Assembly: GCA_019633425.1 (NCBI GenBank)
Contig: WSUB01000108.1
Coordinates: forward strand, 79,062 to 143,061
Source of the DNA: Tulasnella sp. 424
Taxonomy: Eukaryota > Basidiomycota > Agaricomycetes > Cantharellales > Tulasnellaceae
DNA: 64,000 nt
Reading direction: 5' to 3'
Shown: positions 24,038-35,775 of the stretch, in pieces
Layout: every line of letters starts with the position of its first letter
Numbering within the stretch: position 1 is the first letter of the stretch
Position numbers and translations under genes: made by a program
The notes under the pieces: generated by a model
Told to the model about the DNA's origin: nothing
Database searches by the model: none
Seen by the model: only the letters and a program-made list of their open reading frames with translations

Positions 24038-25045
24038 TCTCGCCCTCTACGAGTGATTGGTAGTCAGAATATTTCTTCGAAATTTCCGGAGCGACGCACC
24101 ATCTTGGCGCCTAGCTTGAATCCACTACGAGAACCACTGGGGTCGTATGCGATCGAACGAGGACCGTCAGCAGAGTCCCTATCGTTTTCCATCAAGTGCT
24201 TAGAGGAGAGGGGATGAGTCGTACTGATTGGCTATGAGTGTCCAGAGCCTTGAAAGGTAGGGAGAAGCAAGAGAAGAGGTTTCACGAAGGAAGAGGAGGT
24301 AAATCAGTGAGTCTTAAGAGACGCCTTGAGTGCTACCTTCGCAGTTTGCCCGAGGCGAAGGCCTGCAGGGGGTTGGTTGTCGGCCCCGCACGCGTTCCTG
24401 ACTGCAGTTTGGAGTTTTCCGTGGAACTCTCCTTGCAAGTTGAGCTCTCCTTGCTTGAAATGAACATCTCAGACAGTCCGATGCGGCGCGATAAAGCAAT
24501 TCACATCGCCAAGCTCCTCAGGTTGAATTTGGCTGCGAGGGGGAGGCCTTGAGTAAGGGCTGTTGTGGTTCGCGGCTTGTCCGGCTTGTCACGGCGGTCG
24601 AGTCGGGTTTGTCACTCGTCACACAGTGGCGTTGGGCGAAGATCCGTTGGATATATACAGGCTCTCGAGAGTCTGGGCACGCCTCAAAGTTTTAATGTTG
24701 GGCCTACGGGATTACTTCACTCCTGCAGAGATTATTGAATTTGCCGCGCTCCAGTGTTGGTCATTGCTCGAGACGTAGGTCGGGAAAAGTCGCTCAGAAT
24801 GTGCTTCCGGAGCCTTGTTTCGTTACAGCGGGGTGAAAGGGGACTGCAGATAGCGTTGGCTGAGGAATTGTTTCGCGGAGAAGGCAGGTCATACTTGGCC
24901 ATGAGCAAGGCGACTGAATTGGACCGCTACGTTGGATCCCATACCCCGCGATACGACAGGAGACATGCTCGCCACAAAATCCCATCTGCATCTCGCTCAG
25001 TAATGCCTGATCAAGTCAGAGAGAGAAGTTTGATCTTCATTGGCC
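24038..25045 (+). repeat. Repeat family R1, copy A (kinase 5' flank plus adjacent sequence)
   Basis: Non-coding sequence upstream of kinase-TPR copy 2. It has long similarity to 27.69-28.66 kb, 31.24-32.32 kb and, in reverse, 37.49-37.90 kb. Shared blocks include AAGCAAGAGAAGAGGTTTCA and AATCAGTGAGTCTTAA. At the far end it abuts a VPS26 fragment. Short open frames inside are not conserved between copies. Confidence 0.65.
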
Positions 25046-25335
25046 GGTGTTTACCATATAATGAAAGCGAGTCGATAACCAAGTCGAGATCATGGATGGT
25101 GCACTGGTGAGAAGTGTGTCCTTTGTCCCTTGCTCCCTCTCACGCCACCTTCTCCCACTCTCATCAAACTGCTCATTTGCCTAGGTGAATCGACTCCAAT
25201 TCGACTGTCCCTACAAGTAGACGGTTTCCATTTAACCCAACTTTCTAAGTCAACGCACACTCTACGACCTTTGGTGGACGGGGAGAATAGGTGATACTTG
25301 AGGTAGGAGGAGAAAACGGTCTCGAGCGTATATGA
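25046..25335 (+). pseudogene. VPS26 3' fragment
   Basis: Matches exon 5 end, the intron and exon 6 of VPS26 (20450-20740): YNESESITK is readable, then the frame is lost, then a GT-AG-like intron and a degraded LVDGENR block. Stops and small indels break it, and no 5' part is present. It directly follows repeat R1 copy A. Confidence 0.7.
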
Positions 25336-25458
25336 GGTAGGAAGCGCGACCTTAAGTCGAATCCTTTGGTTGTAACCAAGCTTCATCCTGTTGCTAGCCC
25401 TAATTAAGCTAAATACAGCGACTATAAGCTTTTAAGGACCTGTAATCCGATATAGTCG

Positions 25459-26664
25459 TTACAGCTGTTTACGAAATTGTTGGCACAAACAAGATCTTAC
25501 GTAATTTTCGACTCTTCTTCGCTGCCCGCATCAGGGATTGATTTCTCCACAACCACTGCTTCTCCTTGCTTCAAAATTTGTACATGACTTCTAACAATAC
25601 GTTTACAGATGCCCGTACACTTGTTGCACTCTAACTGACCTTAGTCAAAGAAAGCCCTCCCAACGCCCTTGTCGACCGATTGGTGATCGCCAGCTTGTTT
25701 CCCTGTGGCCTTCTTGCCACAACACACCCTTCAAGGTCCTCAGGAATGGGTTCCAGAGGACTCCAAATGCTCAAATCTGGAAAGAGGTGCGCGTTGGTCT
25801 TGTGACGGCGGGTATTTCAGCTGGGACCAACATTGTTGACCTCCCCCAGTTTGCCACCCAGTCAGAACCCAAGCCCTTCACTACCTATTTCTCTTCAGCA
25901 GCTTGCTATGGCTCCTCGAATACATCGGTGACCAATGGAAAGCCTGCGTGCGCCTCCCAAAAGCCAAGCGGCTTGAAGCTCGTCAAGGAGATGCAGCCAC
26001 CCGCCCCAACAAAGAATGCGGCTTCCCCGCATCTGAGCACATTGAATCTAGCGCATCTGTCGATTCCATCCCTATCGCTACTGTCACATGCCACTCGACA
26101 CAATCCAGCAAGCGGATCAGCACGCTTACCTCGACACCGCACCACTGCCTGCAAAGCGGACTGCAAATCTTCGAAAAGGTCGACTCCGGCGCGCCAAGGC
26201 ACCCACACAAATACGGATGAAAGCTCTCGGGCTGTCGCTATAATGGAGAACACGCTCGACGCTGCCGTTCCTGAGCAATACAGAGAGATGTGTCCCACGA
26301 TACCCGGTTACCCGGGTCTGCCAAGCATTTATACTGGCCCTGCAGCTGTAACAATGTCACCGACATCTCAGTAATTGATATACCATAGCAATGACCCATT
26401 AATATATACCGTGCATTTGCGTGGTAGGAAGTTATCCGTCTCATATGGCAAATTCAGGTGGAATTTAGCAAAACTGCCCATAGCCATAATTCTGCTATTG
26501 CTTTTGCTTGGGCATCTGCGCATACGGTCTCTAGTAATTCTTACAAAATTTCAGAATGATTTGGGTTGAACTGAGAGAGATAGGCATCGCGCATGTCCCC
26601 TGCAAAAACCGTCGAAAATTACGTAAGATTCTGTTTGTGCCAACAATTTCGTAAACAGCTGTAA
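25459..26664. mobile_element. Terminal-inverted-repeat DNA element, long form (1.2 kb)
   Basis: A roughly 54-base inverted repeat starts TTACAGCTGTTTACGAAATT (25459-25512) and returns inverted at 26611-26664. Inside, a plus-strand frame (25787-26374) and short frames near 26375-26569 are open but match no transposase I recognise. I cannot find a target duplication at either edge. A shorter relative in opposite orientation lies at 30146-30876 and keeps the ends but lacks about 470 internal bases. The long form could be a decayed or non-autonomous element. Confidence 0.7.
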
Positions 26665-27059
26665 TACCACACCAACCGTGGGACGTAGCTGCACGGCGTT
26701 TTGATTTTACGACAAACGTTTTGTCGATATCTCGTGCCACCCATGGAGAATAACCCATACCTCTGTCTCTAAGGCTAAATTGAGGTTCTAGTCCAGGTTT
26801 GGAGGCCAAGGCTCTCTCCGTCGGCCTGGGGCGAGTTTCTACTGATACCCGAGCGAAATCGGTTCTTAGACCCAGCTACCAGGGTGTTTTGCACGAAGTC
26901 TGTTGACCGACAAGATATGGTCATGATCAGAGGCGAGGGAAATCTAATCTCGTGCTCTCCTCGAAGAACGCATATAGACCTGCTACACGATCTTTCACGA
27001 CACACGGCCCCGCAACTAAAACCTTCGTCACCTCGCATCCTATTGCACGACGAAACCCA
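26665..27059. other. Intergenic, nothing recognised
   Basis: Between the TIR element and the copy-2-like fragment. No protein-like frame, RNA or repeat is seen. Confidence 0.4.
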
Positions 27060-27390
27060 TACTGGGTCGTCCGTCCGAAACTTTGAGGACCGTCGATTCC
27101 CCCCAACGCAGGTGGAATCGGGTCAGCTCCACAAGCGTCCCCTCCGAACGAGCTTCTAACTAGCTTCAGCACCGTCGCAGACGCTGCCCTTTATAACTTC
27201 AGCAACAATCAATCTCCAGCAGACGGAGACCCTCCGACACCCCCGCCGAAGCCGTACCGAGGGGTCTAGCAGGCGCCGCCGACGCAGCATCGGGAGATTC
27301 GAGTGATTGGCTGGAACACGAATAAGTCTTGACGTAGCTGGTCAGAAGAGGCGGGAGTTTGATGGGAGAGTTTAGGAAGGGATGGCCAAG
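27060..27390 (+). pseudogene. Fragment of the 3' end of kinase-TPR copy 2
   Basis: Opposite in orientation to 21240-21620. It reads RNFED..PPTQ and continues through the Pro-rich tail into the 3' flank (GTAGCTGGTCAGAAGA and GGGAGTTTGATGGGAGAGTT), with frame breaks. It shows that the unusual tail of copy 2 existed in at least one more family member. Confidence 0.6.
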
Positions 27391-27689
27391 AGTCGGACGC
27401 CAAGCACGTGTCCTATGGCAAGATCTCAACGCTGTACCGTTATTTGTGTATTCGTATTTGCATTCTTATTGCCCATTTGGGGATCCTAGCGCAAGAGCAT
27501 TGCGGCGGCACGGGTGAAATTCTCGGATTCCCATCCAAGATATATGCACTGTACACTTAAAAAGAAACAGATCGACAAGATTTTTGATACACCGATACTA
27601 AATATGATACAGTATCCGTGGGTAAAGTTTCAGCTCCAGGGGGACCATAGGGGCTGAGAAGTGAACAGGTGGTTTGTAACCTGGTGATG

Positions 27690-28660
27690 GCGCGCAACCG
27701 GGTTCAACACGTTACGAGTGATCTAATTCGGTGAGTTGTTAGAATTAAACCTGGAAAGTTTCGGACGCAACGCACCAGTTTACCGCTGAGTGTAAACCCA
27801 TTGCGAGACCATTGCGGCCGAAGTAATAGCCGCCTTATCCAAGGGGTGGTGGACTGCGCCCTATCTGACCACCAAGTTGGTGGCCACATAGGTTTCAGAT
27901 GAACAAGAGAGGAAGAGGAGGTGAGTTCTCAAGTCTTGCGAATTAGCGAGTCTTGCGAATGAGCGAGTTTTATACGACGCTCGGAGTGCCTCGAGGCCAA
28001 GGGCTGTAGGGGTTGATTTCCCTACCCGCCTTCCAGCACTTTGGAACTTTCCATAGAATGTTCCTTGCAAGGCTAGGCGACACAGTTGAGATCTTATTGC
28101 TTGAAATAAACCCCTCAAACAATCCGGTGCGGCTACGGACGAACCCGGCTTCGAGGTAGCCTCCCGAGCCAGGCGTTGGCCCAAGGAAACCGTTTGTGCC
28201 GCGTGGAAATCAGAAGAGCTGATCGGCACAAAGGTTCCTCGTTCTACGCCTGACCCAATTCGTTCTGTGGCTTAGCGGAAACGACCGCTTCCCCAACCCC
28301 CTCACCACATACCATTCCCCCCCCCCGGGAGGCCCTCCTAAACAGAACGAGGAACCATGTGCCGATCAGCTGATTCCCACCTATTCCCATTCGGCATAAA
28401 CGGTTTCCTCGGGCCACCGCGCCGGGAGGCTAGGAGAGGGCTTGCGCTAACCAAATGAGGGTGTCACGCGTCCACGGTGGCAGTGGGTGAAGGACTCATC
28501 GGATATATCGAAGGCAATCGCGAGTTTGCGCCCGCCTCAAGTCTTCATGTTGGGTCTATATAGGATTACCACAGTTCTCCGACAGGGTCGCGAGCTCAGA
28601 AATTTGCTTCCGCCTTTCCTACAGCGGGTTTAGGGTGCTTGCAGATGCTGAACCGGCAAC
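27690..28660 (+). repeat. Repeat family R1, copy B
   Basis: Related to 24.04-25.05 kb and 31.24-32.32 kb. It carries the kinase 5' flank block around CGGACGCAACGCACCAG but no kinase gene follows. It is interrupted by a palindrome at 28158-28431. Confidence 0.55.
28158..28431. repeat. Fold-back palindrome with 88-base arms
   Basis: The left arm 28158-28245 is the near-perfect inverted match of 28344-28431, sharing AGGAAACCGTTT, CTGATCGGCACA and GGTTCCTCGTTCT. The spacer is about 98 bases and includes a run of 12 C. It sits inside R1 copy B; copies A and C lack it. No target duplication was identified. Confidence 0.65.
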
Positions 28661-30145
28661 TTGTCCAGGGCTGTGTCAACCAAGCCCGGACTGGAAAGGA
28701 TGATCGATTCTCGAACTGCAGCCTCGGGGTACATGAGGCATGACACGCGCCCGATATGCATACTGGAATCGGATGGATGCTGCGCCAAAGAGAGTCATCA
28801 TGCCGGTGATACAAACGCCGTCCACACCACATCGATCTCGTTCCTAAGATATCTCGATTGACAAAGAAACGCGTCATTAGTACATGGCAGGACCTGAGGG
28901 GTCTAGCGGTTCGATCTTCCGTTTCTTTCATTGATGATTGCACAACATCGATCCGGCAGTCGAATAGCCCCTCTGTCCACATCCACGCTACCCATCGACT
29001 TCGCCTTCAAAGCTCACTGGTCATGCTGGACGTTCCCCGGGGCCGTCCCACGTCACGTAATATCTATTCATGTTGCTGGCGGCGGGACCAAGTTGCTGGT
29101 CATCACCAACCGACATCCCGTCAACCATGGGGGACGTACACCGCAAAGCGGGCCGCACATCGTGCAATAGGCACCTTCTCAGCCGCCAAAGACGTAGTTC
29201 AAACCAGTGTTGTGAGGCTGATTACAGGTCCTTTCAGGGACCTCCCCCGCCAAAATTCTACTTGCCACAAATGCGGCGCAGCCCCATCCCGTGACTGCCT
29301 CGTGTCCTCTCGATAAATCATTATTATTATCATTGTCACCGGTAACAAACTCGCATCTGTGACCAGCTTTGCTAAGAGACAATGGGCAGTGCCAGGAACA
29401 CACTGAGAGCGCGCACAAGATCACCTGTATGATGCAGCGGACCTTTATGATCAATCCGCCGAAGTATTTGAAGGAATTAGACATGGATAGGCAGCAGCTG
29501 AAGCCTTGAACGATGCTAGCAGTGCCCGTCGACTTCTCAAGCTTCAGAAGGTCGCCTGAGGTTTTTCGAGACCGGAAATGATCTCCTGTTGTTTGTTGTA
29601 GAACTCATATAACTATTCTAATGACCCGAATTTAATAACATGTCCTCATTGGCTAAGTTCATATATTTATGTAAGCCACTCTCGTCACGACGTCAGCCTC
29701 TTCCGCAGTCTGTGTCGCCGCGCGATAATACTCCGCATTCGTGAGCTGCCAGACTTAACAGAAACTCTGATGCGACTTGGCTAGTGTTCCGTCCTCTGAT
29801 AGCATGTTGGTGCTCGAACCAATTCATAGAGCGGCTCCAACTCCAACATTCACCCCTCCCGGGCCTGTTGCGTCATCCAGGTATCTGCGGACCTCAGCAG
29901 ATATAGAGCACTGAAGCCCCTAAGATGTGAGATCATTTTTGCAGTCTCCTGGTGGTTTCGACGCAAGGGAAGCTTTTCAAGACCTTTCGAACTCCGAAAC
30001 CTCAGGGTGTCAGCTCTGCGACGACAAACTGGTGACAAGAATCTGCTTCGCTCCGTCGTGATCAGTAAGCATGTCCTCCGATCGGGAATACCCGACGATT
30101 CATTGCATGAGTCTACATGTCAGAAAGACACCGCAAGGTGAGCTA
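28661..30145. other. Gene-free accessory stretch
   Basis: About 1.5 kb with only short uninformative frames. About 60 bases at 29150-29210 resemble 32610-32665 (CCGCACATCGT..CAAT..GGCACCTTCTC), so part of it is repeated. No gene or RNA is recognised. Confidence 0.4.
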
Positions 30146-30876
30146 TTACAGCTGTTTACGAAATTGTTTGGCACAAACAGAATCTTACGTAATTTTCGAC
30201 GGTTTTTCCGGTGACATACGCGATGCGTAGCTCTCTCAGTTCAACCCTGATCATTCTGAAATTTTGACAGAATCACTAGAGACCGTATGCGCAGATGCGC
30301 AAGCAAAAGCAATGGCAGAATCATGGCTATGGGCAGTTTTGCTGAATTCCACCTGAATTTGCTATCTGAGACGGATAACTTCCTACCATGCAAATGAATA
30401 GTATATACTAGTGGGTAATTGTTATGGCATATCAAATACTGAGATGTCGGTGGCATTGTTACAGCTGCAGAGCCAGTATAAATGCTCGGCTGATCGGGGT
30501 AATCACGTATCGTGGGACACATTGCTCAGGAACAGCGGCGTCGAGCGCGTTCTCCGTTATAGGGACAACCTGAGAGCTTTCATCCGTATTTGCGTGGGTC
30601 CCTTAGCGAGCCGGAGTCAACTTTTTCGAAGCTTTTGTGGTCCGCTTTGCGGGCGGTGGTGCAGTGTCGTGTTGGGAGGGCTTTCTTTGACTAAGGTCAG
30701 TTAGAGTACAACAAGTATACGGGCATCTGTAAACGTACTGTTAGAAGTCATGTACAAAATTTGAAGCAAGGAGAGGCAGTGGTTGTGGAGAAATCAATCC
30801 CGGATGTGGGCAGCTAAAAAGAGTCGAAAATTACGTAAGATCTTGTTTGTGCCAACAATTTCGTAAACAGCTGTAA
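30146..30876. mobile_element. Terminal-inverted-repeat DNA element, short form (0.73 kb)
   Basis: Same inverted ends as the element at 25459-26664 but in opposite orientation. Inside, 30600-30700 joins two blocks that in the long form are about 470 bases apart (25665 and 26136), so this is an internal-deletion derivative. A small minus-strand frame (30241-30522) matches the downstream part of the long form. Confidence 0.7.
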
Positions 30877-31239
30877 TGACAAGTCCTGGCCTCATCCTCC
30901 TCGTAAGCGGCTTTCCCCATCCTCTACATTGCCTATTCACTTAACTAAGTATACAGATGCAACCAAGATGTACCTATATCTATATATCCCCGTCTGCTTC
31001 ACGCCTTCCATGTCTCTGAATGAGGTAGAACCGTCAGTAAGTCTGGTTCGGCCGGGGACTTGCACTGGTATGCGACTAGTCGGTTACCTTCTCATATTGA
31101 ACCTTTGTCACCCTGTTGAGCTGGTCAAGTCTCCTGTCCTCCTCCGCTAGATCGTCGTCGACTCCACTAGTTAATAAACACGAATTGAAATCCATCAAGA
31201 ATCGAAGGTTTTCTGGTCCACGATCTCGAGAGGGGCCGG

Positions 31240-32315
31240 ATGAGGAATGTTGGCGTTGTACCTTTTCTCTTTCATCAAGGGCTTAGAGGAGCTCTACGAG
31301 CGATTGATGGTTAGAAATAAACTTCGAACATTCGGACGCGACGCACCGGCTTGGCACTCGGCTTGAATCCACCGCGAGAACCATTTGGGTCGGATGGGGC
31401 CGGACGAGTAAGTAATGTTAGCGTAGTACCTTTTGTATTCCATCAAGTGCTTAGTGGAGAGTGATACGATGGGTCGATGGTCGGCGAAGAGTGTCCAGAG
31501 CCTGGAAGGGTGGAAGGAAGCAAGAGAAGAGGTTTCACGGAGAAAGATGAGGTGAATCAGTGAGTCTTAAAAGGCGCGCGGAGTGCTCAGCATCGCGACC
31601 TCGCAGCCTCCCTCGAGGCAAAGGGTTGCGGAGGCTTGGTTGCCCTGCATGTGTTCCAGACTTCGCCTTGAAGTTTCGAAATCCCCTGCAAGTGCGGTGA
31701 CAAAGTTGAAGTCTTCTTGCTTGAAATAAGCATCTTAAGCAATCCGGTTTAGCACAATAAAGCAAACCACAGCACCATGCTACTCAGGTTGAATTCGGCT
31801 GTGAGGACGAGTGGCTTGAGCAAGGACCGAACCAAGCGTTGTGTTTGGAGGCTTGTCACGGCGTTGATCCGTGCTCGCGTAATAGAGTTTGTCACGTGTC
31901 ATACGGTGGCGGTGGGTGAAGGACCCATCGGGCAAATCCAGGCTTTTGAGGGCAATTAATTACGAGTTTGGGCACGCCTCAGAGTCTCCATGTTTCTACC
32001 GTATTACCGCAGTCCTCTATGACAGTCTCGGGTCACGAATTTGCTGCGCTGCGATGCTGGTCATTACTCGCGCCATGGGTATGGGGAGATCCCCCAGAAT
32101 TCGCTTCCGGCTAGAGTGCTTGCAGAATGAGTTTCCTGGGGGCTTGTAAGGCGACTGAATTGGAGCCGCTATCTCGGTTCCTATACTTCGTGCGCAATAT
32201 ACTTACCTCGCAGACATCCTCGCCACAACCCATTTGCATCTCGCGCAGTGGCTGCCTGACCAAGCCACACAGATAAGGCCGGTGTTCATTTGCCGGTGTT
32301 TAGCCGCGTTATGGT
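31240..32315 (+). repeat. Repeat family R1, copy C
   Basis: Long similarity to copies A and B. Its first 220 bases hold two tandem versions of the kinase 5' flank (each with GCGACGCACCGGCTTGG-like and CATCAAG..CTTAG blocks), yet no kinase coding sequence follows. Both this copy and copy A continue to a GGCCGGTGTT..TTGCCGGTG block. Confidence 0.6.
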
Positions 32316-32768
32316 GACGGGCACTTGATCAAAAGAGCCTGAGCGCCCAGCGAGTCTTTTCACTATCCACGAGAACACAGATCTACTTAGAAGAAACTCT
32401 GAGGAAAGCGGCTAATCGGGCCAGCCAGACAGTAAGGATCCCTCGAGCCAGTTGGTGTAATAGGAGATCTATGCTCACTAGTCATGCATGCCATACCTGC
32501 CCTCAAAACATACAACGTCACGTATATTCTTCCCATATCGTTAGTGGCACCAAGCGGGTCACCATCGACCGACCTCCCTTCAAACGCCGACTCCCTGAAC
32601 CGCGAAACTAGCCGCACATCGTACAATGGCACCTTCTCGATCAACACAGATGTAGTTCAAGTTAAACAGGTCACCGCTAGCCGCTCACAAAGGACGAATG
32701 GGGCATCGCGAACCCGTGGTCAGGAATGAAATAGTTGCCCCCGACAAGTTAAAGTCTTGAGGTGCAGC
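32316..32768. other. Accessory stretch with a short open frame
   Basis: A plus-strand frame near 32484-32729 reads AIPALKTYNVTYILPISLVA but matches no family I know. Part of it is related to 29150-29210. It may be a gene fragment. It abuts the MULE-like element. Confidence 0.3.
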
Positions 32769-32777
32769 AGGTACGAT

Positions 32778-33493
32778 GGCTTATTCTAATGAGCGACCCC
32801 CTTCGGAGAAACCCCCCCAGTGACCCCTTCCGATCGGAACGTGTGCTGACTAATTCAGCAGCTCAGGTGACGCCTCAGAGGGAGTTTGCCAAAAGCGTAA
32901 GGGTCCTCACCCCTTTCGTCACCTCGGACGACGTGAATGAGCCGTCCGTCCCAGGGAGAGTCGTCGTAGCGCGTCGGCTGTCGCTGTCGACGATGGCCAC
33001 GATCGCAGCGACAGCGACGGCATGCAGCGATCGCATGTAGACAACTAGACCAGTATATATGATTAATTGATTGTTATGTCCATGTGTGTTGGAGCGCCAA
33101 CAAACAACGCGTGGAAGACGTCCGTAGCGACGTGGACTGCTTCATACACGGCTGATGCAACAAAATTCGCCTTTTTTATTGAAACAAGCCCAGCATCAAT
33201 TAGTAATGAATTCAACAAGAGGGGTCTTTGATATATCATTACATGACGACTGCATGCCGTCGCCGCGATCGTGGCTATCGTCGACAGCGACAGCCGACGC
33301 GCTACGACGACTCTCCCTGGGACGGACGGCTCATTCACGTCGTCCGAGGTGACGAAAGGGTGAGGACCCTTACGCTTTTGGCAAACTCCCTCTGAGGCGT
33401 CACCTGAGCTGCTGAATTAGTCAGCACACGTTCCGATCGGAAGGGGTCACTGGGGGGGTTTCTCCGAAGGGGGGTCGCTCATTAGAATAAGCC
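32778..33493. mobile_element. MULE-like MITE with long inverted repeats and 9-base target duplication
   Basis: Inverted repeats 32778-33027 and 33250-33493 (about 245-250 bases, nearly identical) begin GGCTTATTCTAATGAGCGAC. The 9-base target duplication AGGTACGAT is perfect at 32769-32777 and 33494-33502. Long TIRs with a 9-base duplication are the hallmark of Mutator-like elements. The roughly 220-base core encodes no transposase, so the element is non-autonomous. Near-identity of the arms suggests recent insertion. Confidence 0.9.
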
Positions 33494-33573
33494 AGGTACG
33501 ATGATCTCCTTGCAACTCAAGTATAGGTACTGACGAAGAACGTAATGCAATCTGTATAGTAAAGTGCTTCCCC

Positions 33574-34630
33574 AACCGGTGGGACCACAACGTACGAATC
33601 CTTGTCTTCGTCCCAAGAACTCGCGACACCTGGAGAAATGAGACAAACTTAGACATTCGTCAAGAACGTTGCGAAGCAGTCGGAGAGTTGGCGGGGTATT
33701 AATGTTAAGCGAAGGTCACTCTCGTTCTCTTCGGATTCACGTCACGTCTCGCCTGCACTGGGAACTGAGGGACCTCTCCGCCGCAGGTACTGCGTTTGGG
33801 TGACAAAGCGCAAATTGTCTCGGCGGCGTGGTGAACGAGAGGGATCTGTAGTCCGTTCGTACGCACGCCACTAAGCACCAATAACTCCATTAAATGGAGA
33901 TTGACATTCAAGATTGCCTGCATATCGAGCCAAAGTACGTTGTCCATTTTACCCTTGCCTCAGATTGTGAAAGTCTAAGGGGAACCGTCCGCGCAGCCGC
34001 CATCTCAGAGATGCGACCGTCGGCACAACCGACTTCTTACTTGTCCGGATCGAGCTCAAGCAAATGGGAACTATCCATTATTCGACGACGGGAGCAGCAC
34101 CAAATCGGAATAATGAAAGCGAGTTGATAACCAAGTTCGAGGTCATGGCCGGATGGTCCACCAGTGAGAGGTGCGTCCTTTGTCATTTCCTCCCTCTCTC
34201 GTCACCGTCTCTCACTCTTACCGCACTGCTCATTTGCCTAGGTGAAACGATTCCAACTCGACTGGTCCCACTAGTATGCGGCTTCGAGCTGGCCTCAACA
34301 TCCTGAGCCAATAAAGAAGAATCAGTGCACTCTATGACCCTGAACCTCGCTTGGTGGAGGAGGAGAGCAGGCGGTACTTTAAGCAACAGGAGATCACGGT
34401 CTCTAGCGTATATGAGGCAAGGAGCGTGACGTTAAATCCTTCGGTTGGAACTAAGCCCGGATTGCCCCCTTCCCCCCCCCCTCGGGCGGAGAATTAGACT
34501 AATGTACCTTAATCTATTATTATACTATTACATCTCCGCTCGTGAGAACGTGTGTAAAAGTGACGCCACTTGCAAGCCTGGGAGTCGCGTCGGTGGCAAT
34601 TTCCACAAGGCGGGGTTCCCGACGCAAAGC
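33574..34630 (+). pseudogene. VPS26 pseudo-copy (exons 3-6 plus 3' flank)
   Basis: Follows the parent from about 19880 to 20930. Readable blocks include EIDIQDCLHIE (for EVGIEDCLHIE) and NNESELITKFEVM, with frameshifts, stops and altered splice sites between them. The VPS26 3' flank is also copied (GTGACGCCACTTGC..GTCGGTGGCAATT). The 5' part is missing. It is followed by an AXL2 pseudo-copy. Confidence 0.8.
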
Positions 34631-34689
34631 AACGGCTTTGCTTCCGGCATTGCCTCCGAGCAGTTACAAAGAGGCTTGCTATTCTCGTC

Positions 34690-35775
34690 TTCCATGCATC
34701 GCTCGACATTTGCGTCCCTTATGGTGGGTCATAGGTCGTATGAAAATCTGCGTTGCAACCGTCCCGCCGATCCCTTTCGACCAGCGTGTTTCCCTTGCCA
34801 GGGGTGACGACAATGACGAAGACGTCGGCCATGAAATGTAGCGTATCGTTCGGGTAGTCCGTACACTCGACCGTGATGTTGAAAGTTTGAGGGATCGAGG
34901 AGGCGTCAGGGGACGGAGGATTGTCGTGGAACGTGATTGTTCGATTGTCGAAGCCGAGCCATTCGGGCAGTGGTCTACCCTCGTCCAACATTTCCGAGTA
35001 GAACGCTCCGGAGCTGGACGAGTGGAAGAGGTTTGAGCAAATGCCAATGCTGAAGAACAACGATGAAGAGATTTGGACTCCAGTGGTGGAATCGGAGACA
35101 GAGAACGGTGTAACTGAGCTAATGACTGCCAACATGCAATCGACCGAAATCCTCTGATGTGGTTATGGCTGGAAGAATCGGATGTTCTGTATGATCTTAA
35201 CCCAGGTCGACTCTATGTCCGCTGATACTGAACGTGAGTGTTGAGCGGTATAGAGTACGAGTATGGTGGAGAAAAGACCTAATGAATATTGTGAGACGGG
35301 CTAAAGCGTGCGACTTAAATACAAGACCGTAAATAAAAGGAAAGAGAAGGCTATTAGCTAAAGAGTAATTAACAGAGAGAAACAGTAGCTTAGATAGTAT
35401 CTAGAATACAGGTGCTACGATACAAACATAGAAGGAAGAAGGGAAAGCGATAGAATCGGAACGTGCGGATACCAACAGTGAGGACCGGGTTGATAACGTC
35501 TGCCAACCGTCCAACCGGTTCCTTCGTCCAAGATCATGAACGGTGTGCGACGGCCGTTTGGCTGGAACGTTTCACCAGTTAAAGGGTACTTGACGACGAC
35601 TATCACCAAGTTGGGGCCCGAATATCCCTCGTCCGACCTTCCTCAGAACTCCAGGGCATTGGCATCAAAGCGCACCAGCGACGGAAGGCGATCTCCGTTC
35701 TCAAGCATCGCCACATACCCATACCTCCTTGTCGACAAACTAGACGTGGTGGACATCAGCGAAGGAATCGTATGA
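34690..35775 (-). pseudogene. AXL2-like pseudo-copy 1, rearranged
   Basis: On the plus strand 34690-35135 matches 17745-18180 of the parent, and 35140-35238 matches about 18235-18355. Then, after a solo LTR, a short piece to parent 18378 jumps straight to parent 14552 and runs to about 14800. Readable fragments: LPEWLGFDNRTITFHDNPPS and GYVAMLENGDRLPS. It cannot encode the full protein. The 18378-to-14552 junction is the same as in the copy at 57.1 kb. Confidence 0.82.
35239..35478. mobile_element. Solo LTR (240 bases) with 5-base target duplication
   Basis: Begins TGTTG and ends CAACA, and is flanked by GTGAG at 35234-35238 and 35479-35483. The parent gene and the other AXL2 copy lack the insert, so the edges are exact. 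No internal region remains, consistent with LTR-LTR recombination. It is unrelated in sequence to the chromovirus LTR at 43.8 kb. Confidence 0.85.

Noticed and set aside
25787..26374. 195-codon frame inside the TIR element as a transposase
   Set aside because: No DDE/D triad, zinc finger or similarity I can name. The frame is not kept in the short form. Mentioned only as part of the element.
33063..33338. 91-codon frame inside the MULE-like MITE
   Set aside because: It starts within one inverted repeat and crosses the core; no transposase motif. Possible but unsupported, so not listed as a gene.
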